From positions 49,853 through 113,852 of the forward strand of contig DF239025.1 in the NCBI GenBank assembly GCA_000507305.1: 64,000 nt of DNA. The letters are read 5' to 3'. Below, one piece after another: positions 25,335 through 39,200 of this stretch. The position numbers were made by a program, and so were the translations under genes. This stretch comes from Breviolum minutum Mf 1.05b.01 (taxonomy: Eukaryota; Sar; Dinophyceae; Suessiales; Symbiodiniaceae). How positions within the stretch are numbered: position 1 is the stretch's first letter; the number at the start of each line of letters is the position of its first letter. Under the pieces are notes generated by a model. The model made no database searches, was not told the DNA's origin, and worked only from the letters and a program-made list of their open reading frames with translations.

Positions 25335-25442
25335 AACTTGGATTTGCTTAAGGGTCCAAACATATTCTCCCCAATGGTGGTTTTTCATGGTGATTTACCA
25401 TGATAGAATCCATAAAGAATATCACCTGAAAGACAAAATCCT
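25335..25442. repeat. Repeat family R7
   Basis: R7 starts with ACTTGGATTTGCTT, has CAAACATATTCTCCCCAA and ATGGTGATTTACCATG in the middle and ends in AAATCACC plus (A)CAAATCCAAGT. This copy lacks part of the right end. Other pieces lie at 1169, 6098, 10933, 11675, 15466-15595, 16386, 18240-18345, 19908, 21310 and 57518-57635. Confidence 0.6.
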
Positions 25443-26136
25443 GGACAAACACCTTGTGTGGTATACTTATACTCTCATTTGGATGCTTCATCGTTAAAAA
25501 AAAAATCCAACAAAGCCGTTCTTTGTAGGTACTCACCTTTGAGGTCCGATTCGATTTTCCCGAAACGCTTGGGAAACGGTAGTAATCTTCATCTGAAGGC
25601 CATGGCTGTGTCGCACCTATGTAGGAAAAGAAAATGTGTATATTTACCATGCAATCTACTTTTACATCAAACATCAACCATCCATGATATATATACCATA
25701 CCCAAAGCACTCAATGGCACTGGTCTATCTACCTACATGTAGCATTCCCATTGAGTGGTGTCTGGGTGGATGGGTACTGTCCCATTGGTTTCCGTGCTGG
25801 GATCAAGGTGATCGGATCCCAAATTTATCCCCCCCAAAATCTAACATACCCTAGTCTTCCAAATACCTTGTGAGCAGATATTTGGACCCACAAAGACCTC
25901 CTGATGACAAGACCTTTAAGGGGCCCAAACACCGATCCTCACTAGGTAGTTAGAGGATTTTGGAAGACTAGGGATAGATACCTATAAAATGGCCGGAGCC
26001 CCACCTTTTCCTTTCGGCCCATCATTTTGGGTACTGTATCCAGCCGTTGGTTTTTGGAGGGAACTCTTAGGTCCCCTGGTAAAGGTACCACGGTCCCATA
26101 TTGATCCTGTTTGGGAAATGGTACAAAATGGTACAA

Positions 26137-26255
26137 AAGGATGTCCCAGGAAATTAGGATCAATGGTTGATTTCACCCCAAGTAATATCCCGTTTATAAG
26201 TATGTTATGACCCCATTTACCCACCGTTGATCCTAACAAACCCAACAAGACATGG
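26137..26255. repeat. Degenerate MITE, family R3
   Basis: It carries ATGTCCCAGGAAATTAGG at the left, the family's TATAAGTATGTTATGACC core, and an eroded right end. Confidence 0.5.
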
Positions 26256-26941
26256 AAATAAAACACATGACGACTCAGGCATCGAACATCCGAAAAAAAA
26301 CACAACGGCCCCGAGGCACGGCATCGTATTGGCGGTGTCCAGCACCACCTTCCTTCTCCCAATAACACCTTGACAGCTTGAATCAACTGCCCAAATGCTT
26401 TTTTTTCCGAAACAAAATACATATTGGAATCTTCCCGTATCTTTTTCAAACGGGGTGGTTTAGTAGGAAGTGTTTTATAAACGTATGTGAGATAAATAGC
26501 TTGATATGTAATCAACACATATAGATATATATATATATATACATGTAACTTAACCCGACCCGTTTGTTTTGGAGGTGGGGTACTTAATGAAATCTAGAAA
26601 TCCACGATGCAAGAAGAGATTTTAACGCAACTCAGGGGTGTCCTGCAAGAAGATAACAACTTTATAGGCCGTACAGGTTGTCTGTTTGGAAGCAGGAAAA
26701 CATATCAACCTCAGCTAGAAAAAAGTGATTTACAACCCCATTTCTTGGTAAAAACTTATCCGAACATGTTTGTCTTGAAAACCTTGTTGTCGAGTTTAGA
26801 GAAACAATCACCCACTTTGATCCCAATATTAGAACACCGACCGTCAAAATGGGCCAACAAAACATCTTACATATCTTACTGCATCAAATTTTGGGTGATT
26901 GAGCGAACATTGAAAACTAGTAATCTTCAACCACCACCTCA

Positions 26942-27098
26942 CTACTTGGATTTGCTTGTTTCATGCTTGGAAAAAAGTAACAAAAACATCGTCTCCCTCT
27001 AATGATGGTTTGATTCATGGTGATGAATCCGATGGGATCGAATCTGTGTAACAAAAAAATCACCTGAAACAAAAACAAATATATCAAATCCAAGCCGT
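26942..27098. repeat. Repeat family R7, complete
   Basis: ACTTGGATTTGCTTGTTTC at the left and CAAATCCAAGC at the right, with the ATGGTGATGAATCC and AAATCACCTGAAAC landmarks. Confidence 0.65.
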
Positions 27099-27352
27099 CG
27101 ATCTGAAATTCATCATCTTCCACCAAAGCTGGATTGAAACATGTTTTTGTGGCTTCCTGAAATTTTGGGTGAACAAAAATCATTGGAGGATAAGGTTTTT
27201 ATACACAACCATTAACAAACAACCAACAAAAACCAATCCAAGTCATGGGATGATCCTCCAAGTAATGATCCATATTCAATCTGTGTTTGCAAAGCATGAC
27301 AGTAAACAAATCCAAGTTAACAGTAGCCTACACCAAAAAAATGCACACAAAC

Positions 27353-27353
27353 C

Positions 27354-27411
<58 letters not shown>
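27353..27411. repeat. CAA trinucleotide microsatellite
   Basis: About 19 uninterrupted CAA units. The glutamine and threonine runs in two frames are by-products. Confidence 0.9.
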
Positions 27412-28013
27412 GTGTATTTACCTACATGTGGTTGATCTTTTTATGGAAAATCTTGGTATCTACCCAGATTTGGTTGATTTTATATATGGTTTGCCTGTTG
27501 GTACTGTAAATGTATGCTTTTCAAACAAAAATCCAAGGTCCAACAGGTCCACGCACCGGTCGAAACACCACGAAACAAACATCTGTTTTTTTTGAGCTTC
27601 CAAACTTCAGCCACTGCAAGAATTCCAAGTTGTCTTGGTACCTGGAAGACGGGCCCCAAGCTTTGACAAACGAAATGATGAAAACCACAAAAATGCCTAC
27701 ATTTACCAGTAGATAAAAACCATAAAAAATGAGTGCTTCATGAAGGTACATGTACATAAAGATAACTATACATTTACCATGGTTAATTTTTGATCGTGGT
27801 AAATTAGTAGGCGAATATACCATATACGTTGAGTGGACCTGGATTTGTGATAATAATAATAATGCAGGAATGATTCAGATACCCTCAATATATAGGTAAT
27901 TTGTCACCTCTCAAAAGAAAATAAGATAAATCTAAATACGGGTTTATTAACCATTGCTTTACCTTTTCCTTCGGCCTTATTGTTTATCCCTTATAAAACT
28001 GAGGGGGCCTGTA

Positions 28014-28140
28014 CTTGGAGGATCATCCCATGATTGTAAGTGTTTAGGAACGATGGTTGGCTGTCGTCACCTCAGCAAGGCTATAGTCTACTTCTATATG
28101 GCTTGTTTTACCCCCTTAACTAATCACTTACTAAGTGAGC
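28014..28140. repeat. MITE-like repeat, family R4
   Basis: CTTGGAGGATCATCCCATG at the left, ATCACTTACTAAGTGAG at the right. Confidence 0.65.
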
Positions 28141-28324
28141 GTTAAAAAAAACCTCAGATACTTTCCAGTATACTGGTTCTTCAATAGAGATCCTTATGTC
28201 ATGGTATAGGAAAAAAACACAATAACTGGGTAGGAAATGTCATCCCCCATATACCCTAAACAACCAGGGGCCCGTTTTTTCATTGTAAAAAAGTCGATTT
28301 CCCATCCTCCACGTACCGCCAGTT

Positions 28325-28485
28325 TGATGGGGGTCACTTGCCGCGGATGAGCTGATCCACCGGGATGTGCCGTGCGATATCCAACCTCGGTGTTTCGTGG
28401 TCGTGTTTAGTGGGGAGATGGGGGGGATCCTTGGATGTCCAACCTCGGTGCAGTTCACAAAAGATCGTCTCCAGGAATCCTCCAA
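28325..28485 (-). CDS. Exon-like island, unknown protein
   Basis: The minus strand reads TIFCELHRGWTSKDPPHLPT and RLDIARHIPVDQLIRGK with a candidate acceptor CCTGGAG and a donor CGGCAA|GTGACC. GC-rich within AT-rich repeats. Unrecognised. Confidence 0.3.
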
Positions 28486-29061
28486 TTGAGAAGTTTTTCA
28501 CCCTCCAAGCCGCCCCGTGGTAAAAATGGTGTGACACGCACCTCCTGCCCTCACAACAACCCCCCTTTCCATATGGTGGATTTTTGAATCACCGAATCTG
28601 ATCTTCAGATTCCAAATGTTGATCATCCAAGGGAAATCCCTGAAAAAAATGCTTGGAGCATCATCCCATGACGTCAGTAAGTGGCATAGGAACCCACATG
28701 AACCTTCAATCATATACTCCAAGTACTCCCCCCAACGCCATCGCCACAAGGGTTTCCCCGACTTGTCAAAGGCGGCTTGCAATACCTGGCTGTCGCGTGG
28801 CGCAAGCCGCGAAAAGACATGTGATGTAAAGGCAGCCTTTAACTGAGCCTCACAACGGATAAAATTGCCGGAGTGTGTGTGGTTTACGGCTTACACACCT
28901 GGTGAGTAAGTGCTTGAACCCACGTTCACTCACATATACTCACATCTCCTGAGGCGAGTGAACCGCTTTTAGGGGTTTCAAACTCACACCGATTCTCACG
29001 TTCGGTATGAATGGAGGATGGCGACTGGATGACTATGGGATAGCAACACCTTCCTACTAAT

Positions 29062-29163
29062 GTTGATGGTTCAGAAATCCGGCTAACCACCTGGGTAAAA
29101 CCCTGTATATAATGGGATAAACTACCAACCTCAACAGGTTAGCCGGATTTCTTCCATCAACAG
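29062..29163. repeat. Repeat family R10
   Basis: TGATGGTTCAGAAATCCGGC at the left and GCCGGATTTCTTCCATCAAC at the right, interior ATAATGGGATAAACTACC. A second copy lies at 21098-21212 in the same region type. Confidence 0.7.
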
Positions 29164-29169
29164 TAGGGA

Positions 29170-31070
29170 TAAAAGCATCTTCCTCTATGACCAGGGTCTG
29201 CAAAAAATCCCCCAGATTCAAAAACTCTTCGATTCACATAGGTGGATTCTGAATTTATTTTTCGTCATTTTAAGAACCCTTTTTTTTGCCACGTGATGTT
29301 GAACACAAACCACCTTTCTTCAAAGGGATGTTCATCAACCCCATAATTTTGATTGAAGGTACCCCAAAACTCAATGTATTATGGTCCATATTCCTACATG
29401 AGAACCTATTTAAAAAAACAACAACCATCCTTATAGATAAATAGGCCCACAACCTTCATTTTTAGGGATTTTATAACTTATAACCCATCTTTGCAGGGCT
29501 TAAAACCTTCATTTTTCACGGTTTTGGGGTCCAACGGAACTTACATGGATCCTCGTTGGGATGGCAATAAGCAAAGGCCTTCTCAAGAGCTCTTTGATGC
29601 TGTTTTGGAGGGTGCTTCCACACCGACCCTCACAAGGTATGATTGGAAAACGATATTTTGGATCTATCCCTCACCCAGGATGCCAGTCAGTCACCACCAG
29701 GATGACATTACAGTTTTATAGAATCCTTATAGACTTATAGACTTTCAATTGTGACTGTTACTGGTTCTGGGGTAGATCCAAACTATCTTTAACAAAATGA
29801 TTTGAACAAAACCTTTAGAACATGTCCCAAACTTTCATCAAAGCATCAATAAAAAAATCATCCAAAATGCCAAACAACTCGGGGACAAAAAACAACAAGT
29901 CTCGAACAATTGAAAACTGCTGCATTTTCACAAATCATATCCACAACATTCCACAACGGACAACAATGCACTTTCCCCACCCCCAACAACAGAACCAAAC
30001 ATTGGTGGTTTGGGTCGATGTTTATCCTTCTCCAAGAAATTACTTTCAGGTTCCAGCCATTAGTTTCGGGGGGTGTAACCTTTCTGGTAAATCTATAAAT
30101 CAATGTAAATCATACCATGTCAACCCACATGCTTCAATTTTGGGGCTTATTTCACCCATATTTGCAGGGCTTAAAATTCAAAAAACCTTCATTTTTTCAT
30201 GGACCTGCAAGAGTGAGAGATCCGGACACCAATCCCAAACCGTTTCACCTTGTAGTTGGGAATATGTTCGTGTTCCGCTTTGGCCATCCAATTCACCTCC
30301 CAACAAAATTGGACCAAACGGCGCACAGCTGGAAATCTGTGAAGGCCATCTAGGCTGGTGTGCTTTGAAAAAAGAACATGGACGTCAAGCTGTTTATTTG
30401 TTTGTCCCATATTCATAGGGGCAAAACATATAACCCACACAAAAACATCGTTGTTTCAAAGCAACATTTTTTATAGTGAAAGTGTTGGTGGTTTAAAAAC
30501 ATATATTCATACATATTTTGGGATGCTACCCCATCCAGGATGCCAGTGGCAAATAAAACGCTTGTACGGGTACCCTACTCAAAATGTAATTATAGTGGTC
30601 ATGACTGTTACTCGGAGTGGGAACATGCCAACATATTTGTCAAATTGGATCATTTCCCCAGTTTTAAACGTCTTTTAAAACACAGAGCTTTAAGACTGTG
30701 TGTTTCTGCCTTGTTTAATGACCCAAAAAATCAAAAAACAACAAAACATGACTCCACCGTACAAAGTGGGCCCATACCAGTTATAAGTACAGGGTTATAA
30801 CTCCACTAAAAAGGGGTTATAGCCCCAGTTACCCATTTCTTTTCGGCCATTTATATGGGTTCTACCTCCATTTCTAAGTAGGGGCTCATCTTCCTACAAG
30901 AAAACTACAAAACAAATATTTTAAGAAAAGGTGGACTTGACATGACTTCACCAGGACCAGTGTATCCAATGATTAGGACTTTCAAACATGGACTGAGAGT
31001 TCAAGGATTCGCATGAAAAAACTTACCCTAGACATCCAGTCATACCTTGAGAAGATCGGTGTTTAGATGC
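29170..31070. other. Repeat-rich left flank of the large element
   Basis: Open frames up to 198 codons cross repeat borders and have no protein-like pattern. R9 lies at 30758. No gene supported. Confidence 0.45.
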
Positions 31071-31071
31071 G

Positions 31072-31140
31072 TACTTGGATGTCCCAGCAAGTTAGGATCA
31101 AAGGTTGGGATCAGTGGGTTATAACCCCAATTTGTGTATA
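31072..31140. repeat. Left half of the MITE (family R3) split by the large element
   Basis: It starts with TACTTGGATGTCCCAG and runs through GGGTTATAACCCCAAT, where intact copies continue into their mirror half. Here it breaks into a TA run and the element begins. Confidence 0.8.
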
Positions 31141-31687
31141 TATATATATAAAAATACATATACCTAGTAAACCTTAACCCTAACTATTCTTCGGGTTTCA
31201 AAACAAACCTTAGGTATCATGTCAAATCGAGATATACATCGGGTATACATTACAAACCTCGGGTTTCCACCGTTCTGTGCACTAAGGCCTACATCCGCAT
31301 GTTTTGAGCAGTGCCGATACTGGCTCTTTCAGCCACATTTCAGGCACATTACAGTATATTTGCATTATAAGAGCCAAAAGAATATCCGCTTTAAACAGTC
31401 ACAACAGAAACATCATAAAATAGGAGGGCTAAGAAAACAGCTATATCACAAATTAAAATACTATAATATAGAAACATAGCAAGTCCAAGGAACAAATGCT
31501 TTTTGGACATTTTTGGGATTCAATCTTTTGTTGATCCATGTTTTACAGTGCAACATGTTTATATGATCGATAAAACATATTTTATATAACATAGAATCTG
31601 TGAATGTCCCACCTTGGACCTGTGGATTTAATATGTTACTTTGTTTATCTTACCCATCCCTGGGTCCACAGCGGACTCTTTTTTGCC

Positions 31688-34600
31688 ATGGATAAACCAA
31701 CGCAAGTTGTCAATGGCCAGTCGGGGCACTCAGCCCAAGAGTCCTGCAGAAGTGGGAGATCAATCCGAGAACCCGTAAATTTTCAACGTAAAATTCCTGA
31801 ATGGAAATCTAGAAATGTATTTATATTTTTTTTGAATATATCAGGGTTGCAGGTCATAAATGGCACTCTTGGTTTTCATCGATCTACTTATGCCATTCCC
31901 CGTAGCTTTTTGGCTTATCAGGCATCATTTTGATTTGACCAGCTTGCTATCATGCCAGGGTCTGATGGCAAATTAGACCTTGAAACTCTAGCGGATGAAT
32001 GGGATGGTGAACCGGATCTTCGGGGGAGGTGGAGGGACAAGGGAAGCTTCCTTAATCCAAGCACACCAGCTGGTGAGGATATCAACTGCTGTGTACTCAA
32101 CAAGCATCTTCTTATCCCGTTGTTGGTTCGCATGGCTGTGGTTGATGGGAAGCCCCTTCCAGGGATTCATGATCTCAATGGTCAGGTGTCTCAAGCCCTT
32201 ACCAAGAACAACAGGCCCCCTCAACCAGAAGATTTCGAATCTTTGATGGGTACAACTTGGAGAATTCGCTTTATGTTGGGTTTTGTGAAAATGAAGGCTC
32301 GTCGTAAGGAGGTCTCGCAAGTATCTCGACATATTTCAAACTAATACTCTTTGTATCTTTGTTCATTTTTTTCGCGAGTAAACAAACAAACAACAAGCAT
32401 CTAAAACATCTGCACAAATGATTTAAGATTTAAATAATTCTGCATGATTCTATTTGATGGATTTTTTCTCCGGAATTTGTTTCCATCATGTTCCATCTCA
32501 TCTAATCTAAGGTACCCGATTTCCAAAGTCTATGCCTCTTACTTGACCCAACTTTGGAGGAGCTATCATTATGCTGGTGGCATAGAACATCCACAAAATC
32601 AGAACAGTGCTACATTACAAGTTGTAAAGATAGGCTTAAGATTTGTTTGAGGGCATCCAAATATGTATCATAAACACGACTGCACAGCTGACGACCATAG
32701 GTTTGACATGTGTTTCCACTCAACCTTCTTTTGGCCAATACTTGGGGTTATCTACCAGGACGTCATCGACGAGATCAACGCAAAACTTGAAGCGAAGAGG
32801 TTGGCCAGGGAGGCCAGCAGGGACTTAGGAGATCTGTCATCGGTGGTGTGCGGTACTAATGGTGTTTGGATATTTGACTCCTAAAAATGCAATCAAGTCT
32901 TCAAGTTTAGGGGTGTAAAGATTAATTTGACAAATTATATAATTTAATCGTTTGAGTTGCTCGGATTTATCGATATATATAAAAGCAACTACCATCACAA
33001 CTCCAGTCTCCAAAAAAACTGAAGTGGTGATGAGTTTCCACATGATGTTGCTATTAACGGCAACTACGGTATGATGCCTCCTGAGCCTAAGGCCTCAAAT
33101 GTATTGAACATATGCTGTATTAACTTAATATGTGTTTCCCAAATTAGCTTTTGCTTAGGCTAAATGGCGACCGACCATTTTAACATGATATTTCGATATG
33201 TACCACTTGTAGTTTACTAGCAGTCTTTTCCTTTTCCAAACTGGCCAGGCCAGGGTTGCTGCTACAGCTGAAGAAGATGAAGATGATGAGGATGCGTTCG
33301 ACGCATCTACGGCGAATGAGGACCACAGGGCGGAATCTATGGAGGAGAGCGGACAGAGCAGTGGTGCTCATTCGACGGTAAAGGTTGTAGAAAATCCACC
33401 GGGTTCAGCTGTGGTTCCAGCAACTCCAGCGGTTGATACCCCCCCTGTGGTTCCAGCAACCCCAGCGGTGACTACTACCCCAGTTGTGGATCCCGAAGTT
33501 CCAGTAACTCCACCGGTGGAAGGTTTGACTCCAGTACCCCCCAGACCTACTGATGAGCCTTTGCTAAGTAGCACCGATACATCAAAGTCTAAGCCTGCTT
33601 TTGTTGTGAATCCACCCGAAGGTATCTTGCCGAAAACTGTCGGGTATAGTTTTGATGTGTCAATCATCGTATTATTTTTTGAAAGATACTCACCTCGATT
33701 GTTCATAGCATGTTTTCAGGTGTGTTGAGGTGTATATAGTTGTGCCTAATGTTCGTCACTTAGCACCCCACTAGTTTCTATACATTTTTTCCAAGGCAAA
33801 ACAGCGGAGCTACTTGCCAAACGGGAGAAGCTCATGAAACAACTGGCAGAGTGACTCGTTTTGGATTTAGATAACCCCATGTACGCACATGCACATCCTA
33901 TATACGGGACTTCTGATTCGTGCACACCTTATTCAGGATCCTTATGAGATATCTTATTGTTGTGATCCTTTTCCCTTAACATCCGACTAGGCTGAAGGCA
34001 AAAAAGGAAAGGGCCATGACAGAAGGCAAGAACAAACCTGAAGGTGCATGTTTTGATGTGCTGTTCAGTTCATGTCACACTTGAACCGGTTTTAAGTTAC
34101 TAGCAAAAAACAAATTTGCTTACCCTGTTTACTGGCATGACATGTTTTGGAATATAGAAATCTCAGCGAGTTACCTAGAATAGATTTTGTAGCACATCCT
34201 TCCGAGCACGCCATACATCCCTGCAAGGATCAAGTGAAAGTGGTGGCTGTGGTCTTCCTTTTGGAACTGACTCCCTTGAAACGTGTCCCACCAACATCAT
34301 GGAAGCTGAAGTCCCCCCAACAACTCCTCCAGTTTTTTCCCCTGATGTTCCAGCAGAAAAGAGACGTGACGACTACCAACAGAAGTTTCCAGTAGCAACC
34401 GCAGAATCAGAATTAAAGAACAGTGAAATTCCTGTTTCTATGAATGGTACCCAGCCACCTGCTTCATCCCCAGCGGCACCAATGGAAGCCAAGCCCAAGA
34501 CCCACAAAACAGCAGTAGCAAATGACGATGACAAGAATGAAGATGTGTTCACAGAAACTGATGAGGAGACCTTTTTGTTTAATTGGTTGTGTTAAGTATA

Positions 34601-36019
34601 CCCTATACCAGGGAGAAATTCACAAATGTATTGAAAAAAATAATTCATGTTTAGATTTATGGTGTTTCAGTTCTTTACCTGCCCGGAATTTTCAAGCCCA
34701 TAATTTTTCGATAGCCCCTTAAAGCGAATAGCACAACATCGCCGACCCACTGGCAGGAGAACAAGGATGCTGTACCAGTTTCCCGTGAAGAGCAGCTTGC
34801 TGCAACCGCAACCCAAGAGGATGGCCGGGGAAGGGGCAGAGGAAAAGGTCGTGGTCGAGGGCGGGGTCGTGGGGTGAAAAAAGACCTTAAGGTAGAAGAC
34901 CCCAAACCCAAGCAAAATGCAAAGCCCAGAGCAAAGAAAGAAACTAAGTCAGAGCAATCAAAGGATGCAAAGCGTGAGGTGGTTGAAAGCAGTAGGAGAA
35001 GCAAGAGAAAAAATGTAGACCATGATTGGGATGCATGGGATGAAGTAGCAGGGAAATGGGACGAACATTGGGAGGAAGAATGGGGTGAACATTGGGGGTG
35101 GAATGGGTGGAATGATCAAGACAAGATGTGGGACAAAGCGGCGTGGCAGGATGGAAAATCTAGTTTGCATCAACTGCGCACAAAGAAAGGTAAGGGACAA
35201 GAGGTAGAAGCATCAGCACCAGCACCAGCCAAACGTATCAAGGGGAAGCAAACCATTGAACCTGGTACCACAGAGACACCAGAGACAAAGCCCGCTACTA
35301 AGGCCAAACCTGCGCCCAAGAAGAAAAAACTTGCAAAACAAGGTGAAGATGACCCAGCAAAAGACAAGCCTGCAGCCAAAGCAAAGGCAAAGTCAGCACC
35401 CAAACATGTTGAGAACCATCGCATGGGAAGGGAGTCCAAAATTCTCAGTGATTGCCAACAAGTTCTTGTGGAATTTGGGAAAAAGTATAAGGCAATGGGG
35501 GATGATTATGAAAATGCCAAGGACGCCCTGAAAGAACTTAAGGCTCTTCAAACCGAGGAGTGTGTTTTCAATTGTTACTGGAAACGACCTGCGGTGGGGG
35601 TCAAAAGTGTTTCAAAGGGCAAGGATTTTGCATACTTTGTGTTTGGTGGGGAAAACCACTGGCCTCTACGCATGGCTATTGCAATGAAGACAGCTCACTT
35701 GTTGGTACCTTGTTTGAATTTGTTTGACTTACATGTGCATGTATGCGCTATATATGTGTGTTGTATTTTATAAATTGTCAAATTCAAAGTTGTATGTTCT
35801 GCACCGATTTACTCTATAGAGGTTTTACTTTTCTATTAGCCATATCCCAACCGTCCAGCTCAGGCCCAGCACGTGGATGTGATACAGGCTTCGGAGGTTG
35901 GGCAAAGAGATATGAGTGGAGAGAATGACATCACCATGGACCCATCCGTTATCATGATGAAAGATATTTTGAAACAAGCTGGGCAAAATGCCATTTTGAC
36001 TCTTATCAACAATTCTTAG
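31688..36019 (+). CDS. Element gene A: RG-rich, lysine-rich and tryptophan-rich protein, 9 inferred exons
   Basis: Inferred exons: 31688-31774, 31943-32320, 32759-32842, 33249-33621, 33796-33850, 33991-34043, 34228 to about 34586, 34757-35704 and 35840-36019. Most junctions have GT-AG ends and keep frame; the exon 7 donor is unresolved. The start is the ATG at 31688 and the stop is TAG at 36017. The product is roughly 830 residues. Order of parts: a short polar N-terminus; a globular part (exon 2) with GRWRDKGSFLNP and GIHDLNGQV; a charged helix (exon 3); an acidic then proline/valine-rich linker (exon 4); an acidic stretch ending in exon 7; an arginine-glycine tract at 34818-34878; a W/D/E/H-rich stretch at 35021-35155; K/A/P-rich low complexity; and a folded C-terminal part with CYWKRPAVGVKSV. 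RG and lysine tracts suggest nucleic-acid binding. The family resembles hypothetical dinoflagellate proteins from memory. No enzyme motif is visible. Confidence 0.65.
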
Positions 36020-36242
36020 TTGATAGAAGTTTTGCAGTTGGGTGGGCCACACGTATCGTCAAACATGTGTGCAGCACGCCGTGCAACCTGTGTTGGTGCT
36101 ACTGTGCTTGGGGTTTAAGTCTTAAGACTTGCTGGGTAAAGCACGGAATGCAACAGCTTAGACCGGGTTGCTTAGGGTGCGATTCTGCCGCTATAGATTG
36201 AAGGTTAGCGGAATGTTCAAGTAACAAATATCCTTTGCAAAC

Positions 36243-39200
36243 ATGTTGGTTGATGTTCATCCTGTGGATGCAAAAAAAAAGTATATACAACTACAAAGTA
36301 TATCAATACAATTGCTATATTGGTTAAAGCTGTTTCCATTGATTTGTCTTTCTTGGTATCTTTGGGTGGCCACCCATTCATTTGGATTTGGAGCTACCAA
36401 ATCAAGGCCTCGGATCCTTTGGAGGTTGAATTATGGAAGGATGTTTCCCCCGGGTGGTTGATAAAAAAACGTGCCACGTTGATGAAAACAATTGTTGGGT
36501 GTTTTCCTGTTCGAACGTTTAAAGGTTAAGTTCGGATATATTTATTTCCACATCTCTATTTCCACATCTCTATTAACACATATTGCCACCACCCTTATTC
36601 GGGAACAGTCCTCTCACAACTGCTTCGCAAAAAGCATGACCTGGGGAAATCCTCGGTTCAAACTTGGCATCATAGCCCATATTGGGCCATCAAACATCTC
36701 GAGCGAAATTGGTGGGAAAGAGATTTGACCGTCTAGGGTGGGCAAAGGGGCATAGATGGATCAAAAACAAATTCATCATTTCTTTTAGGCCGATAATGGA
36801 CTCCAGTATTTGCATTAATTTTGATTATAAACGATAAAGGTTTTGAAATCATGGGATCGCATCTTAAAAAAAACATCTTGCATCCTTACTGTGTGAGATT
36901 GGCAACCGGTTCTTTTGAGTTCCATCATGGTCCCTTCAGTCCATCACCGCATGATTGCTTTGTGCTCCAAGGTCGTGCTGCCAAAGAGCCAAAGGCACGT
37001 GGTCGATGGAGAGTCCGGTCAACCATCCTGAAGGCAAAACGTTTCAGCCGGCATGTTCTTACTTTCAAGACTTTCTTCAACAATTTGATTGTTTTGATGT
37101 TGCCTTGTTGGTGGGGATCATTTGAAATTGGGAACCCGCTCGCTCAGATTCAAAAGGTTCAAGTTAGAGCGTTCAACAATAACAAAAAATCAAAAGTATG
37201 ATACTTTTGACCTCGAACTGAAGATGGTTTTCTTGGCAACTACACTTGATTGTTCTGGTGGTACGGAACATGTATTGACCATCTTTAAAAAAATGATTCT
37301 AGATAGTGTAGAACAAATGAAATCAAGTTTGAATATTGGCTCAAAATGAACTCCTTCATGCCACGACTTGTTTCTTGGGTCCTTTTTTTAACCTGCAAAT
37401 TGTCAGGGCTGATAGTTACGGTCAGTCTGCCATGTTGAATCTAGATGCCTTGGTGTGGCGCCTGTGGAAGCTAGGAGTTCCAAAGGTGTGATACCCAGAG
37501 ATAACAGTAACACAGGCTTCAAGATTTGTCGACATTAAAGCAAAAGCCGTAGACCGGAAGAGTTTCTAATCTTAAATCACCCCGACTTTAATCATGTGAA
37601 ATTTTATCCCAGGACTTTGTGCTATGCATCCTCCTTTTGGCTTGGACTTATGATACATCAGAGGACTACTGTCGAATCATCATAAAACATCTTGTGAATG
37701 TTCGAGATGCCACCACCTTTCGCTATAGTAGAACAGTAGAACAATTCTGCTCACAACCTGTTCTGCAACGTTCCCCAGGAGTTTGATTGGCTGGAGTTCT
37801 TCGCAGGCGAAGGGAACTTGACAAAGGCAATGGTCAGTGCAAAGTATATTTGTCAAAGTTTTGACCTTCTCTATAATCAAAAGCCCCGACACCGGAAAAG
37901 CAATTTCATGGATCTAACCCACAGCTCAGGGTGGGCGTTGCTTGTCTAAAAGTTGGCAATTGTTCCGTATGAATAACATAAATCTAAGAACACAATGTTT
38001 TTGATGTATCCTTCAAATTTGGGCTTTCCGAATCAGGTCTGGGGTGGTTTTGGTGTGGATCGGTATTATTTGGCACTTTTAAGTTTCATGTGGGAAAAGG
38101 TTTTCCACCACAATTTTTGCATCTTGAATAAGCCTGAGGTTCCCCTTAATTATTTAATTGGATCCTCACTATATTACAAGTTGGGGCGGTGGAAGAAAAC
38201 ATTTAATGGGATAAGATCCAACTGATTCAAAGACCCGACTGATTAAAACCTTCCATAGGTTTAGAGTCGATCATGTATAGCCTAAATCCCCAAACTCAGG
38301 TTGGCTTTGATTTGCATACTTCGGTGTCGAGAAGGTAACTTTGCAACTCACTTCGGGTTGAAATGTTCGTCTTTGTCAAAGATGAATCGTGGCACTTCCC
38401 GACGAGCTCCATGTGCAGCCATCGGATTTTGGGAGTACATTTCTGTATCAACGGCAAATGTCTTGATTGAAAGGACAGTTGTCTATAGTAAGTATATATA
38501 AGGTGGTTGTGTTTTTGGAAATCATTCCCTTTTACCTGCATGCCCATATTTTTTCAGTCTTCCCTGTCCTCGCTTCCTCAGGACTTGCTTGATGATAGCG
38601 CTTGTTACTGCATTGGGTGGAGTTTGGACTGTGGAACAACCATCTGGGAGTGTTCTCGAGTTCTATCCGACATGGAGGTTTATAACAAACAAGATATTTG
38701 AACATGGAGGGCTTCATGCAGTATCTTGTTTCAAAGTTTTGTGACTGCTGTTTGTACGAATGTTATATCAATTCTTTTTACGTCCATGGTACATTAATTT
38801 CCCATAAAATCAATTACCGAGGTCACTATCATGAAATGGTGGATGGCACACTATGGAGCTGAGACTGCTAAGAGACATTGGGGGGCTTCCAACGCAACAG
38901 CAGTGAGTGCCATTGACAAGGGTGTACTTCAAGGGTGGAAGAAGAAATCAACAAAGACCCCTGTTGTTAAATACAAAGACTCTAAAGGTGTCAACAGATA
39001 CAAAGGAACTTCGGACTTACGTAAAACGGAGAAGCTTGGCTATTTTTTTCAGGTAGTAAGGTTTTTGGGTATAAACATGATAGCGCATATAAAACCTATA
39101 TACAAAATATCAAGATTATAAAGAGAAAATTGTTGGATTCAAAGTTAATCAAACTATGCAAGTATAGCGGGCGAATATACATGATATATATCTGAGCTGC

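Noticed and set aside
25348..25710. 120-codon minus-strand open frame
   Set aside because: It starts in an R7 repeat and crosses unrelated sequence. No coding evidence.
25982..26518. 178-codon minus-strand open frame
   Set aside because: Its middle is a degenerate R3 copy and no motif is visible.
26607..27002. 131-codon plus-strand open frame
   Set aside because: The end lies in an R7 repeat and the rest has no protein-like pattern.
27169..27595. Threonine- and glutamine-run frames
   Set aside because: They are translations of the CAA microsatellite.
29822..30418. 198-codon plus-strand open frame
   Set aside because: It crosses repeat borders, has poor protein character and no start or splice context. 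Low stop density from A-rich sequence explains it.
31171..31183. Telomeric repeat at the left end of the element
   Set aside because: Only about one and a half CCCTAA-like units, which is too short.
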